The notes beneath the pieces were generated by a model that saw nothing but the letters and a program-made list of their open reading frames with translations, made no database searches and was not told where the DNA came from. A DNA stretch of 64,000 bases from CAVUAF01 sp963739375 (lineage in GTDB: Bacteria; Acidobacteriota; Terriglobia; Terriglobales; Acidobacteriaceae): positions 124,001 to 188,000 of the forward strand of contig CAVUAF010000015.1 of assembly GCA_963739375.1 (NCBI GenBank). The letters run 5' to 3'. How positions within the stretch are numbered: the stretch's first letter is position 1; every line of letters starts with the position of its first letter. A program made the translations under genes and the position numbers. Positions 27,899 to 36,675 of the stretch are shown one piece after another.

Positions 27899-29939
27899 AT
27901 GCCCACGGCCTCCCAGATCGCGCGCCGCGTGGACGCCTTGCGCGAGCAGATCCGCTACCACGAGCACCGCTACTACGTGCTCAATGACCCTGAGATCACG
28001 GACGCCCAGTTCGACGTGCTTATGAACGAGCTGCGGCGAGCTCGAGGCTGAATATCCCGCGCTGGTCACGCCCGATTCCCCCACGCAGCGGGTAGGCGGC
28101 AAGCCCCGCGAGGGCCTGGTGAAGGCCGCGCACAGCTCGCCCATGCTCTCGCTCGACAACGCGTACAACGAAGAGGAGCTACGGGCGTGGGAGCGTCGCG
28201 TGCGCGAACTCGCCGGCCGCGACGACGTCGACTACGTCTGCGAACTCAAGCTCGACGGCATGTCGCTGGCGCTGGGGTATCGCTCCGCCAAGGGGAAGAA
28301 CTCCGCCGCCGTCCTCGACCGCGCCATCACCCGCGGCGACGGCGCCGTCGGCGAAGAGGTCACCGCCAACGTCCGCACCATCCGCTCGGTGCCGCTCTCG
28401 GTAGCCGCGGCCACGCTGCGGCGCGCCGGACTGCCGGCCGCCTTCGAGGTGCGCGGCGAGATCATCATGCCGCGCGCCGCCTTCCTGCGCATGAACGAGG
28501 AGCGCGAGGGGCAAAGCCTGCCGCGCTTTGCCAACCCCCGCAACGCCGCCGCCGGCGCGGTGCGCGTGCTCGATCCCAGCATCACCGCGCTGCGCCGCCT
28601 CGACTACTTCACGTACCTGCTGCTGGCGGAGGGGCGCACGTATTGCGACCGCCACGCGGAGACGCTCGAAGCCCTCTCCGCCGCGGGTTTCAAGGTCAAC
28701 CCCAACCACCGGCGGGTGCGCGGCGTCGAGGAGATGCTCGCCTTCATTCGCGAGTGGGAGGGCAAGCGCGACGCGCTCCCCTACGAGATCGACGGCATCG
28801 TGATCAAGGTGAACAGCACGGCGGTGCAGCGCGAGCTGGGCTTCACCGGGCGCGCTCCGCGCTGGGCCATCGCCTACAAGTACGCCGCACGCTCCGGGGT
28901 GACCCAGATCGAGGACATCGTGCCGCAGGTGGGGCGCACCGGGAAGCTGACGCCGGTGGCGCACCTCACGCCGGTACCCATCGGCGGCACCACGGTAAGC
29001 CGCGCCACGCTGCACAACCTGGACGAAATCGAGCGCCTGGGGGTGCGCATCGGCGACTGGGTGCTGGTGGAGCGCGGCGGCGACGTCATCCCGAAGGTCG
29101 TCAAGGTGGTCGAGGACAAGCCGCGCGGGACGCGCGAATTCCACATGCCGGCACGCTGCCCGGAGTGCGGGGGGCACGTGGTGCGCGCCGAGGACGAGGC
29201 CGACCATCGCTGCGTCAACGCCAACTGCCCTGCCAAGCTGCGCGAATCCATTCTGCACTGGGCGTCGCGCGGCATCCTGAACATCGAGGGCATGGGGGAG
29301 GCGCTGGTCAACCAGCTCTGCGACCGCCGCTTGGTGAAGGACGTGGCCGACATTTACGCGCTCACCAAAGAGCAGCTCCTCGGCCTGGAGCGCATGGGCG
29401 AAAAGTCGGCGCAGAACGTGCTCGACGAGATCGAGAGCTCCAAGCGGCTGCCGCTGGAGCGCGTCATCCACGGACTCGGCATCCGCTTTGTCGGCGAGCG
29501 CACCGCCGAGCTGCTGGCGGAGCACTTCGGCGCCATGGAGGCGCTGATGAGCGCCAGTGCCGAGGAGCTGACCGAGGTCAGCGAAGTCGGGCCACGGGTT
29601 TCGGCCAGCATCCGCGAATTCTTTGACGAGCCGAAAAACGTCAAGCTGGTGAAGGAGCTGGAGAAGCTTGGCCTGCGCATGCGCGGCGAAAAGAAAAAGC
29701 GCGGCACGCAGCTCGCCGGCAAGACTTTCGTGCTCACCGGCACGCTGCCGCATTACTCGCGCGACGAAGCGAAGAAGATGATCGAGGCCGCCGGCGGCAA
29801 GGTCTCCGGCTCGGTCAGCAAGAAGACCGACTACGTCGTCGCCGGCGCCGAGCCCGGCTCCAAGCTCGACCAGGCCCGCGAGCTGGGTGTCGCCGTGCTC
29901 GACGAAAAGAAATTGCTCGAACTGTTGGGGAAGAGCTAG
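27899..29939 (+). pseudogene. ligA: NAD-dependent DNA ligase with a one-base frameshift
   Basis: From the ATG at 27899 the first 46 codons give the LigA N-terminus (YHEHRYYVLNDPEITDAQFD, LMNELR). The frame then shifts by one base in CTGCGGCGAG (28031-28040) and continues as ELEAEYPALVTPDSPTQRVG in the frame that runs to 29939. Downstream are the adenylation Lys in CELKLDGMSLAL, the NTase domain, an OB fold, a four-Cys zinc finger (CPECGG...CVNANC), HhH repeats and a C-terminal BRCT domain (GKTFVLTGTLPHYSR). LigA seals nicks in replication and is essential in most bacteria, so a sequencing or assembly indel is the likeliest cause. Annotated as disrupted because the reading frame is broken as given. 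Confidence 0.9.
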
Positions 29940-29972
29940 CGGTTGGCAGTTGGCATTTGGCACTTGGCATTT
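29939..29972. repeat. GTTGGCATTTGGC-type intergenic repeat
   Basis: Short tandem variants of TTGGCA-GTTGGCA directly after ligA. Related longer inverted copies are at 59256-59335 and 60719-60836. Confidence 0.5.
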
Positions 29973-30021
29973 GGCCGTCGAGAGTCGTGGCCAAGGCCGA
30001 CCCGAGGGCCAAGTGCTGCGG

Positions 30022-30504
30022 CTAGGCGCCAAACACTTCTTTCATCCGCCGATACGTCGTCTCCAGCGCCTCCGGCAGCAGCCGCGTTTCTCCTACCGTG
30101 GTCATGAAGTTCGCATCCGCCACCCAGCGCGGCAGCACGTGCATGTGGAGGTGTCCTGCCACCCCCGCCCCGGCGGCCTTGCCAAGGTTCATGCCCAGGT
30201 TAATGCCGTCGGGGCGATAAAGCGCGCGCAGCACCGTCTCCAGCCGCTGGGTGAGCGCCATCATCTCGTCGGCCGCGGCGCGCGGAAGCTGCGCCAGCTC
30301 GGCCAGGTGCTGGTAGGGCGCGATCATGACGTGTCCCGAGGTGTAGGGAAAGGCATTCAGCACCACGAAGCAAAGCTCTCCGCGATACACGATGTGCGCC
30401 GCGGCGTCGTCATGGCTTGCCAGCAGCTCACAGAAGAGGCAGCCCGTGGCCTGGTCCGCGCTGGTGATGTACTGGTAGCGCCAGGGGGTGAAGAGATGTT
30501 CCAT
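30022..30504 (-). CDS. HIT-family nucleotide hydrolase
   Basis: 160 residues from the ATG at 30504. The upstream extension is not conserved-looking. It shows MEHLFTPWRYQYI, a CLFCELL cysteine pair of the zinc-binding HIT subclass, VLNAFPYTSGHVMIAPYQH and the catalytic triad motif GHLHMHVLPRW (HxHxH). HIT proteins hydrolyse AMP-linked substrates such as Ap4A or adenylated amino acids; the N-terminal form resembles the diadenosine phosphorylase-like HIT family. It is convergent with ligA and divergent from rpsA. Confidence 0.93.
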   Translation of the reverse strand: MEHLFTPWRYQYITSADQATGCLFCELLASHDDAAAHIVYRGELCFVVLNAFPYTSGHVMIAPYQHLAELAQLPRAAADEMMALTQRLETVLRALYRPDGINLGMNLGKAAGAGVAGHLHMHVLPRWVADANFMTTVGETRLLPEALETTYRRMKEVFGA

Positions 30505-30651
30505 GACCACAGTTTCAGACGTGGAGCGTGAACTTGCAACGTCCCGCGTGCGACCGCCTACGGGTGGGGCTTGCCGAAGGCCGCCGGGCGCCCCCCCTTT
30601 TGCCGCCCTAAAACCGGCTGCCACGAGGATGGGGCAACCCGCAACCCGCGT

Positions 30652-30681
30652 TTGACACCCCATTCCGCCGGTTGTTATAGT
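30652..30681 (+). promoter_or_regulatory. Sigma70 promoter of rpsA
   Basis: TTGACA (30652-30657), 18-nt spacer, TATAGT (30676-30681). This is the best promoter in the window and implies a leader of about 210 nt before the chosen rpsA start. Confidence 0.75.
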
Positions 30682-30897
30682 CTAAAGAGTCTTTGACGTG
30701 AATTCTCGTCAGAGATCCGGCCGACTGGGTTTTCTAGCCCGCTGTTGTTCCCTCCGGGAGTCCGAGCGTTCACGCAGGCTCTATCTGGGTTAAGCGACAC
30801 GGGCATTGCACCCGCTGACATTCTCGCGCCCGTGCTCCGGGTGGCGTCACGCCGCGGTGGGAAATCCGCTTTGCTGGATCCGAACACAGGAACCGCC
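30682..30897 (+). promoter_or_regulatory. Long rpsA leader
   Basis: About 210 nt between the promoter and the TTG start. The frame is open through part of it, but no ATG or good SD supports an earlier start. A leader of this kind could carry autogenous control by S1; no defined structure was identified. Confidence 0.35.
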
Positions 30898-32733
30898 TTG
30901 CCCAACGAAACCGCCACTCACGAACAACCCGCGCCTGAAACCCAGGCCAGCCCCGAACCTCAGCCCACCACCGCCGCTGCCGAAACGCAGCCGCCAACCG
31001 CGCCGGCCGCCGAGCACCGCGAGCCTCCCAAGGAGGGGAGCCCCAAGGAGGGCAGCGAGGATTTCGCTACCCTGCTGGAGAGCTACTCCACGCCGGACAA
31101 CGAGCCGCAGGTCACGGAGGACCACGTCATCCGCGGCACCGTGGTGAAGATCACGACCGACCACGTGGTCGTGGACTTCGGCGCCAAGAGCGAAGGCCTG
31201 GTGCCCATCGCCGAGGTCAAGGACCACGAGGGCAACGTCACCTTCCAGCCCGGCGACGAAATCACGGTCATGGTGGAGCGTGGCGAGACGGAAGAGGGCC
31301 ACACCAAGCTCTCACACCAGAAAGCCGCGCGGGTGCGCGCCTGGGACGAGATCGAGAAAGCCTACAACGAGAAGTCGGCCATCAAGGGCCGCGTGATCGA
31401 CCGCGTGAAGGGCGGCCTGAACGTCGACATTCTCGGCGCCCGCGCCTTCCTGCCCGGCTCGCAGGTGGACGTGCGCCCGGTGCGCAATCTCGACGGCTTC
31501 AAGGGGCAGGAGATCGAAGTCCGCGTCATCAAGCTGAACAAGAAGCGCGGCAACGTGGTGGTCTCGCGCAAGCAGCTGGTGGAAGAGGAAGTCGGCGAAA
31601 AGCGCGCCAAGACCCTGGAGCTGCTCCACGAAGGCGCCAACCTGACCGGCACGGTGAAGAACCTGACCGAGTACGGCGCGTTCGTCGATCTGGGCGGCAT
31701 TGACGGCTTGCTGCACATCACCGACATGTCGTGGGGGCGCCTCACGCACCCGCGCGACCTGGTGCAGGTCGGCGACCAGATCCAGGTCAAGGTGCTGAAG
31801 TTCGACAAGGATAAGCAGCGCGTCTCCCTGGGCTTCAAGCAGCTTACCCCCGACCCGTGGCTCGACGCCGCCGAGCGCTACCCGGTGGGCGCGAAGGTCA
31901 AGGGGCGGGTCATCAGCGTGACCGACTACGGCGCGTTCGTCGAGCTGGAACAGGGCATCGAGGGCCTGGTGCACGTCAGCGAAATGACGTGGTCGAAGCG
32001 CGTCAAGCATCCCTCCAAGCTGGTGAACGTCGGCGACCAGGTGGAAACCGTGGTACTGAATGTCAATCCCGGCGACCGCCGCATTTCGCTCGGCCTGAAG
32101 CAGCTCGAGGCCAACCCCTGGGAGTCGCTGCAGGGCAAGTACCCGGTGGGTTCGACGGTGGAAGGGCGGGTGCGCAACCTGACCGACTTCGGCGCCTTCA
32201 TCGAGATCGAAGACGGCATCGATGGGCTGGTGCACGTCAGCAACCTGAGCTGGACCAAGCGCGTGAAGCATCCTTCCGAGGTGCTGAAGAAGGGCGACAA
32301 GGTGAAGGCCATGGTGCTGGCCATCGAGCCCGAGCACCGGCGCCTCTCGCTGGGCGTCAAGCAGCTGCAGCCGGACGTCTGGGAGACGTTCTTCCAGCAG
32401 CATCGCGCCGGCGACATCGTGCACGGCAAGGTGCTGCGCGTGGCCAGTTTTGGCGCGTTCGTCGAGATCGCCGAAGGCGTCGAGGCGCTGTGCCACAACT
32501 CGGAAGCGGTGGATGAAACCGGACATGGGATGAAACTGGAGCCGGGCCAGGAGTTCGAGTTCAAGATCATCAAGATGAATCCGGAAGAAAAGAAGGTCGG
32601 GCTGAGCCTGCGCGCGGTGGGCGAAGAAGCCAGCCGCGCCGACGTCGAGGCCTACAAGCACCCGGCCTCGAGCGCCACCAGCACTCTGGGCGAGCTGGTG
32701 GGCTGGAAGAAGGCCGGCAACGAGCCATCGTAA
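30898..32733 (+). CDS. rpsA: Ribosomal protein bS1 (six S1 domains)
   Basis: The start is set at a TTG with AGGAA 6 nt upstream; the frame extends to 30745 without ATG. 611 residues: an acidic, proline-rich N-terminal tail of about 70 residues, then six S1/OB domains, e.g. VIRGTVVKITTDHVVVDFG, TGTVKNLTEYGAFVDLGG, KGRVISVTDYGAFVELE, EGRVRNLTDFGAFIEIED and HGKVLRVASFGAFVEIAEG. S1 binds mRNA leaders on the 30S subunit and helps unfold them. It is a single-gene unit with its own promoter and terminator. Confidence 0.95.
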   Translation: MPNETATHEQPAPETQASPEPQPTTAAAETQPPTAPAAEHREPPKEGSPKEGSEDFATLLESYSTPDNEPQVTEDHVIRGTVVKITTDHVVVDFGAKSEGLVPIAEVKDHEGNVTFQPGDEITVMVERGETEEGHTKLSHQKAARVRAWDEIEKAYNEKSAIKGRVIDRVKGGLNVDILGARAFLPGSQVDVRPVRNLDGFKGQEIEVRVIKLNKKRGNVVVSRKQLVEEEVGEKRAKTLELLHEGANLTGTVKNLTEYGAFVDLGGIDGLLHITDMSWGRLTHPRDLVQVGDQIQVKVLKFDKDKQRVSLGFKQLTPDPWLDAAERYPVGAKVKGRVISVTDYGAFVELEQGIEGLVHVSEMTWSKRVKHPSKLVNVGDQVETVVLNVNPGDRRISLGLKQLEANPWESLQGKYPVGSTVEGRVRNLTDFGAFIEIEDGIDGLVHVSNLSWTKRVKHPSEVLKKGDKVKAMVLAIEPEHRRLSLGVKQLQPDVWETFFQQHRAGDIVHGKVLRVASFGAFVEIAEGVEALCHNSEAVDETGHGMKLEPGQEFEFKIIKMNPEEKKVGLSLRAVGEEASRADVEAYKHPASSATSTLGELVGWKKAGNEPS

Positions 32734-32753
32734 GAGTTCGAAAACTGAGCAGG

Positions 32754-32784
32754 AGGCCGCCCGGTGGGGCGGCCTTCTTGTTTC
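32754..32784 (+). terminator. Rho-independent terminator of rpsA
   Basis: Perfect 8-bp stem AGGCCGCC/GGCGGCCT with a 6-nt loop and TCTTGTTT following, 20 nt after the rpsA stop. Confidence 0.85.
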
Positions 32785-32985
32785 TGGTACGCTGGCGATC
32801 AACCTCGACCACGACCCCGCAGCCGCGGCGCGCGTGAAGCACTGGCAGCACGGCAAGCGGCGCACCCGGCGGTCGAGTTCACCGTCGGGCAAGAGGTCTA
32901 CCGCCTGATCGCGCCCAGCGAGGCGGAACTGAAAGCGGAGCTGGAACAGGCAGGGCTGCTGGCGGCCACCCGCAAGGCAGGCTGA
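32764..32985 (+). CDS. Doubtful small ORF downstream of rpsA
   Basis: Only the C-terminal part (from about residue 40: HPAVEFTVGQEVYRLIAPSE, then ELKAELEQAGLL) looks protein-like. The GTG start and first codons lie in the rpsA terminator. It may be a decayed gene fragment or a small gene with an unseen start. I do not recognise a family. Confidence 0.3.
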   Translation: MGRPSCFWYAGDQPRPRPRSRGAREALAARQAAHPAVEFTVGQEVYRLIAPSEAELKAELEQAGLLAATRKAG

Positions 32986-33333
32986 TTACCGGGTGTCGAT
33001 ATGCAGGTCGATGCGCGCCTTGGCGCGCGAATCGAAGGCGCTGAGCGTCTTGGTGTCGCTCTTCTTGCCGTCCCTGTTCTGCGCGTAGACCTCGTAGTTC
33101 ACGTTGGGCGTGAGCGAGTTGAACTGGTACTGCCCGTCGGCCCTGGTGATAAAGCTGCGCACCGCCAGCGTCCGGGTGTTCTTCAGGTGGACGATGGCAT
33201 CCGCCAGCGGTGCGTCGCCGTGCCCCATCACCTGCCCTTGCAGGGAGCGCAGTGGCGGCTGGTTCTTGTCGCGCTGGGCGGCGGCCAAACCCACCAGCAG
33301 CAGAAACACCGAAATGGCGACGCGCAATCTCAT
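32986..33333 (-). CDS. Secreted carboxypeptidase-regulatory-like domain protein
   Basis: 115 residues with a signal peptide (MRLRVAISVFLLLVGLAAA). The mature part is one Ig-like/CarboxypepD_reg-type domain: LQGQVMGHGDAPLADAIVHL, TRADGQYQFNSLTPNVNYEVYA. Such domains add stability or binding to exported proteins. It lies 19 nt downstream of a related gene on the same strand. Confidence 0.82.
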   Translation of the reverse strand: MRLRVAISVFLLLVGLAAAQRDKNQPPLRSLQGQVMGHGDAPLADAIVHLKNTRTLAVRSFITRADGQYQFNSLTPNVNYEVYAQNRDGKKSDTKTLSAFDSRAKARIDLHIDTR

Positions 33334-33352
33334 GCCAGGCCTCCCGCTGCTG

Positions 33353-33850
33353 CTACTGGGTTAGATGCAGCCCGATGTCGATGCGTTCATCATATTCGAC
33401 ATGGACCTTGACCTCGCGGCCCGGGCGCTCACCCGGCGCGGCGGGCGGCGGCGGCGACCTCCGGTATTGCTTCGGGAGCTTGAGGTCGGCCCAGACGATG
33501 TAGTCGGCGGGCCCGGGCGGGACGCGCTGCGCGAACTCGCCGCGATGGTCCGACATCAGCTCCCACCTGGCGTTCTTCTGGTCGGCGCGCCGCACCTTGA
33601 TGGGCACGCCGTATAGGGGACGATCGTCGGGGCCGTACACGGTGCCGAAGATCAGGGCATAGCGCGGCGCCTCTTTTTTCGCGGGTTTCTGCGGGTCGCC
33701 GGGCGCGGCCGCGGCGGCCGCGAGTGTGCCCAGCAGAAGCGCGGCCACCCACGCCCACGCGCCGCCACGCAGCGGGGTGGCGACGGAGCGGAGATCAGGA
33801 AAAGTCGCCGTCTTCCTGCTCCTCTTCTTCTTCCTCTTCATCCTCATCAT
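33353..33850 (-). CDS. Secreted carboxypeptidase-regulatory-like protein
   Basis: 165 residues. A very basic N-terminus (MMRMKRKKKRSRK) is followed by a hydrophobic stretch (WAWVAALLLGTLAAAAAAPG), consistent with an export signal. It then has a single regulatory-like beta domain (IFGTVYGPDDRPLYGVPIKV; SDHRGEFAQRVPPGPADYIVWA) and a proline-rich insertion. The start overlaps the end of the LysW-like gene by 56 nt. A start inside the hydrophobic stretch would lose the basic region, so the long form is preferred but uncertain. Probably co-transcribed with its neighbours. Confidence 0.75.
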   Translation of the reverse strand: MMRMKRKKKRSRKTATFPDLRSVATPLRGGAWAWVAALLLGTLAAAAAAPGDPQKPAKKEAPRYALIFGTVYGPDDRPLYGVPIKVRRADQKNARWELMSDHRGEFAQRVPPGPADYIVWADLKLPKQYRRSPPPPAAPGERPGREVKVHVEYDERIDIGLHLTQ

Positions 33851-33992
33851 CGGCGATGGGATTCAGCTCCAGCGGATTGGCGGTCACCACCTCGTAGTCC
33901 CGGCCGCAATCCGGACAGGAGACGACCTCGCCTTCATCGACCTCGCCGTCTTCGATGTCGAGGTCAGCTTCGCATTCGGGACAAAGCACCAT
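33795..33992 (-). CDS. LysW-like zinc-ribbon protein with polyglutamate tail
   Basis: 65 residues. The ATG at 33992 has an excellent SD (AGGAGG, 5 nt). CPECEADLDIEDGEVDEGEVVSC-type spacing then CPDCGRDYEVV gives a four-cysteine zinc ribbon with the GE-V-C-P-D-C-G pattern of LysW, the amino-group carrier of lysine and arginine synthesis. Unlike LysW it does not end in EDWGE; the tail is a run of Asp/Glu ending in GDFS, so the modified C-terminal Glu is missing. It is likely a LysW-like protein of other function. No lysine-pathway genes are nearby. Confidence 0.8.
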   Translation of the reverse strand: MVLCPECEADLDIEDGEVDEGEVVSCPDCGRDYEVVTANPLELNPIADDEDEEEEEEEQEDGDFS

Positions 33993-34118
33993 CCAGGCCT
34001 CCTGGGACCCGCCCGCGCCACCGGCTCCCGCTGCCAACCTGGCCGGGCACCTGCTAATATTTAGATTCTCTTCCGGGCAGCGTCAAGTCCAGACAGCAGG
34101 GCGCTGCGGAATTCCACT

Positions 34119-35678
34119 ATGCGCACACGAACCCTGTGGATTGCCCTCCTGGTGTTGGCCTCGGGGCTGGCGGCTCAGACCCAGCCCGCGTCTCCTAAGC
34201 CCAATGCGGCGCCTGCGGGCGCGGGCCACGCCGCCGCCGGCATCCCCGCGGCCCCGGCAGATGCGCAGATCGCGGCTGCGCTCAAGAAGATCTCGGCGGA
34301 GCGGGTGCGCCAGATCATCGAGAAGCTGGTGAGCTTCCGCACCCGGCACACGCTTTCGGTCAACGACCCGTCGCTGGCCGAGAAGGGCGAGGGAGTGGTG
34401 GCGGCGCGCGAGTGGATCCGCGCCGAGTTCGAGCGCTATGCGCAGGCCTGCGGCGGCTGCCTCGAGGTGAAGACCGACAGCTTCATCCAGCCTGCCGGCG
34501 GCCGCATCAACCAGCCGACCGAGCTGGTCAACGCGTACGCGGTGCTGCGCGGCGCCGATCCCGAGAGCGCGAAGCACATCTACCTGGTCACCGGCCATTA
34601 CGATTCGGTGGCGTTTCCCAGCAACACGGCAGCTGCCGCCGAGACCGTGACCCCGGAGGAGACGCAGGCCACCAACCGCACCATGTCCGACTTCTCGCCG
34701 GAGGCGCCGGGCGCGAACGACGATGCCAGCGGCACCGCCGTCAGCCTGGAGTGCGCGCGCGTGCTCAGCCAGTACAAGTTTCCCGCCACCATCATTTTTC
34801 TGACCGTGCCGGGCGAGGAGCAGGGGCTCAACGGCAGCGCGCACCTGGCCAAAGTGGCCAAGGACGAGAAGTGGGCGCTGCTGGCGGTGCTGAACAACGA
34901 CATCGTCGGCGGCAACCGCACCCCCGGCGACACCGGGCAAAACCCGCGCGCCGTGCGCGTTTTCTCGGAGGGCATGCCGCTGGCGGCGACGTCGCAGCAG
35001 GTGACCACCATTCGCCGCTACGGCTGGGAGAACGATTCGCCCTCGCGGCAACTGGCGCGCTACATCGCGGACGTGGCGCGCACCTACACCCTGCCGGCGT
35101 TCCGCCCCCTGCTGGTGTTTCGTGCCGACCGCTTTGGCCGCGGCGGCGACCACACCTCGTTCAACAAGGAAGGCTTCGCGGCGGTGCGCTTCACCGAGTT
35201 TCGCGAGGACCTGCACCACCAGCACCAGATTGTGCGCACGGAAAGCGGGGTGGAGTACGGCGACCTGCTCAAGTTCGTGGACTTCAACTACGTGGCCCGG
35301 GTGGCGCGGCTGAATGCGGCGACGCTGGCGGCGTTGGCCTCGGCGCCAGCGCCCCCGGCCAACGTGCGGATTGACATGCGCGCCCCCGGCAACACCACGA
35401 CGCTGAGCTGGGAGGCGTCGCCCGGCGGCCGCGTGGCGAGCTACGAAGTCTTGTGGCGCGAGACCACCGCGCCCGACTGGGAGCACGTACAGCAGGTGGT
35501 GGACGCCACACGGGCCACGCTGGACCCGTCCAAGGACAACGTGGTGTTCGCGGTGCGCGCCGTGGACCAGGCCGGACATCGCAGCCTGGCGGTGATGCCG
35601 CGGCCGAACCGCGAGCGTCCGGCCACGTATGATGCGCGCCCCGCCGACGCCACGCCGCCGGCGCGGCCGCCGTTCTAG
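34119..35678 (+). CDS. Secreted M28-family metallopeptidase with Fn3 domain
   Basis: 519 residues with a signal peptide (MRTRTLWIALLVLASGLAAQ). The M28 aminopeptidase core holds the co-catalytic zinc ligands: His in VTGHYDSVAF, Asp in ANDDASGTAVSLE, Glu pair in TVPGEEQGLNG, NNDIVGGN and the final His in GRGGDHTSFNKEGF. Residues of about 420-500 form a fibronectin type III domain (TTTLSWEASPGGRVASYEVLWR). It probably trims peptides in the periplasm or outside the cell. Confidence 0.93.
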   Translation: MRTRTLWIALLVLASGLAAQTQPASPKPNAAPAGAGHAAAGIPAAPADAQIAAALKKISAERVRQIIEKLVSFRTRHTLSVNDPSLAEKGEGVVAAREWIRAEFERYAQACGGCLEVKTDSFIQPAGGRINQPTELVNAYAVLRGADPESAKHIYLVTGHYDSVAFPSNTAAAAETVTPEETQATNRTMSDFSPEAPGANDDASGTAVSLECARVLSQYKFPATIIFLTVPGEEQGLNGSAHLAKVAKDEKWALLAVLNNDIVGGNRTPGDTGQNPRAVRVFSEGMPLAATSQQVTTIRRYGWENDSPSRQLARYIADVARTYTLPAFRPLLVFRADRFGRGGDHTSFNKEGFAAVRFTEFREDLHHQHQIVRTESGVEYGDLLKFVDFNYVARVARLNAATLAALASAPAPPANVRIDMRAPGNTTTLSWEASPGGRVASYEVLWRETTAPDWEHVQQVVDATRATLDPSKDNVVFAVRAVDQAGHRSLAVMPRPNRERPATYDARPADATPPARPPF

Positions 35679-35701
35679 AAGCTTCGGGCACTACCCTCAC
35701 T

Positions 35702-36580
35702 ATGCCGCGTTCGTATCGCACCATGTCGCTCAGCTTTCCGCCCTTTACACGCGCGGTGAAGTGGCTGGTCATCGGCAATGCGGGGGTGTTCCTGCTGGTG
35801 GCGCTGCTGGGCGGACTGGCGCCGGATGCCGCGCGCTACGTCACCCCGGTGTTCGGCCTGGTGCCCACCGCCGTGGTCCACGGCTGGGTGTGGCAGTTGC
35901 TGACGTATTCCCTGCTGCATGCCGGCCTCTTCCACCTGCTCTTCAACATGCTCTCGCTGTGGATGTTCGGGGGCATGATCGAGGGCACCTGGGGGTCGCG
36001 GCGCTTCCTGGAGTTTTACGTCTACTGCGTGCTGGCCGCGGCCGTGACCACCCTCGCGATCGCCTACGTGGGACTCGCGCTCTTCCAGTTTTTCCCCGCG
36101 GTGCCGCTGGTCAGCAGGGTGGCCTTGCAGACCCTGATCCCCACGGTCGGCGCCTCCGGCGGCGTGTACGGCATTCTGATGGCGTTTGGGATGATCTACG
36201 GGGAGCAGGAAATGTACATGTTCCCGCTGCCCTTCAGCATCAAGGCGAAGTACATGATCGCGATCCTCATCTTCATCGCGATCGCGGGCGCGCTACAGGA
36301 TACCGGCGGGGTCGCCAACCTGGCGCATCTTGGCGGGCTGCTGTTCGGCTACCTGTACGTGAAGTTTGCGCGTGCCCGCTCGCTGACGCGGGCGCTGCCC
36401 GGCGGCTGGTCGAACCTGCGCGACCGCTACTACCGCTGGAAGCGCCGCCGCGCTGCCCGCAAGTTCCAGGTCTACATGCGGCGCCAGGGGCGCGAAACGC
36501 CTCACTTCGACGAGCAGGGCAAGTATCGCGGCCCAGAGCGGGACGATGACCCCAGCGGCAAGGACCGCTGGGTGCACTGA
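35702..36580 (+). CDS. Rhomboid-family intramembrane serine protease
   Basis: 292 residues from the first ATG; an ATG at 35723 is also possible and neither has a clear SD. Six or so membrane segments with WQLLTYSLLHAGLFHLLFNMLSLWMFGG (the conserved loop and HxxxN-containing helix), the catalytic Ser in PTVGASGGVYGIL (GxSG) and His in ANLAHLGGLLFGY. The C-terminal 70 residues are basic and cytoplasmic. It cleaves membrane proteins within the bilayer; substrates are unknown. It follows the M28 gene by 23 nt. Confidence 0.93.
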   Translation: MPRSYRTMSLSFPPFTRAVKWLVIGNAGVFLLVALLGGLAPDAARYVTPVFGLVPTAVVHGWVWQLLTYSLLHAGLFHLLFNMLSLWMFGGMIEGTWGSRRFLEFYVYCVLAAAVTTLAIAYVGLALFQFFPAVPLVSRVALQTLIPTVGASGGVYGILMAFGMIYGEQEMYMFPLPFSIKAKYMIAILIFIAIAGALQDTGGVANLAHLGGLLFGYLYVKFARARSLTRALPGGWSNLRDRYYRWKRRRAARKFQVYMRRQGRETPHFDEQGKYRGPERDDDPSGKDRWVH

Positions 36581-36675
36581 GCTGTGCCGTGCCTGCGGCG
36601 GGTACTTTTCGCCGTGGCCGCAAGCGGGCCCAACTGCTATCATGGCGCCGCTTTAGAACACCTCTCGGAGGAAAC

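Noticed and set aside
28019..28119. Treating ligA as two genes or starting it at 28119
   Set aside because: The upstream frame encodes the conserved LigA N-terminus and joins the main frame by a single base; a frameshift explains it better.
33795..33992. Calling the zinc ribbon LysW
   Set aside because: The C-terminal Glu motif required for carrier function is missing and no lysine pathway genes adjoin.
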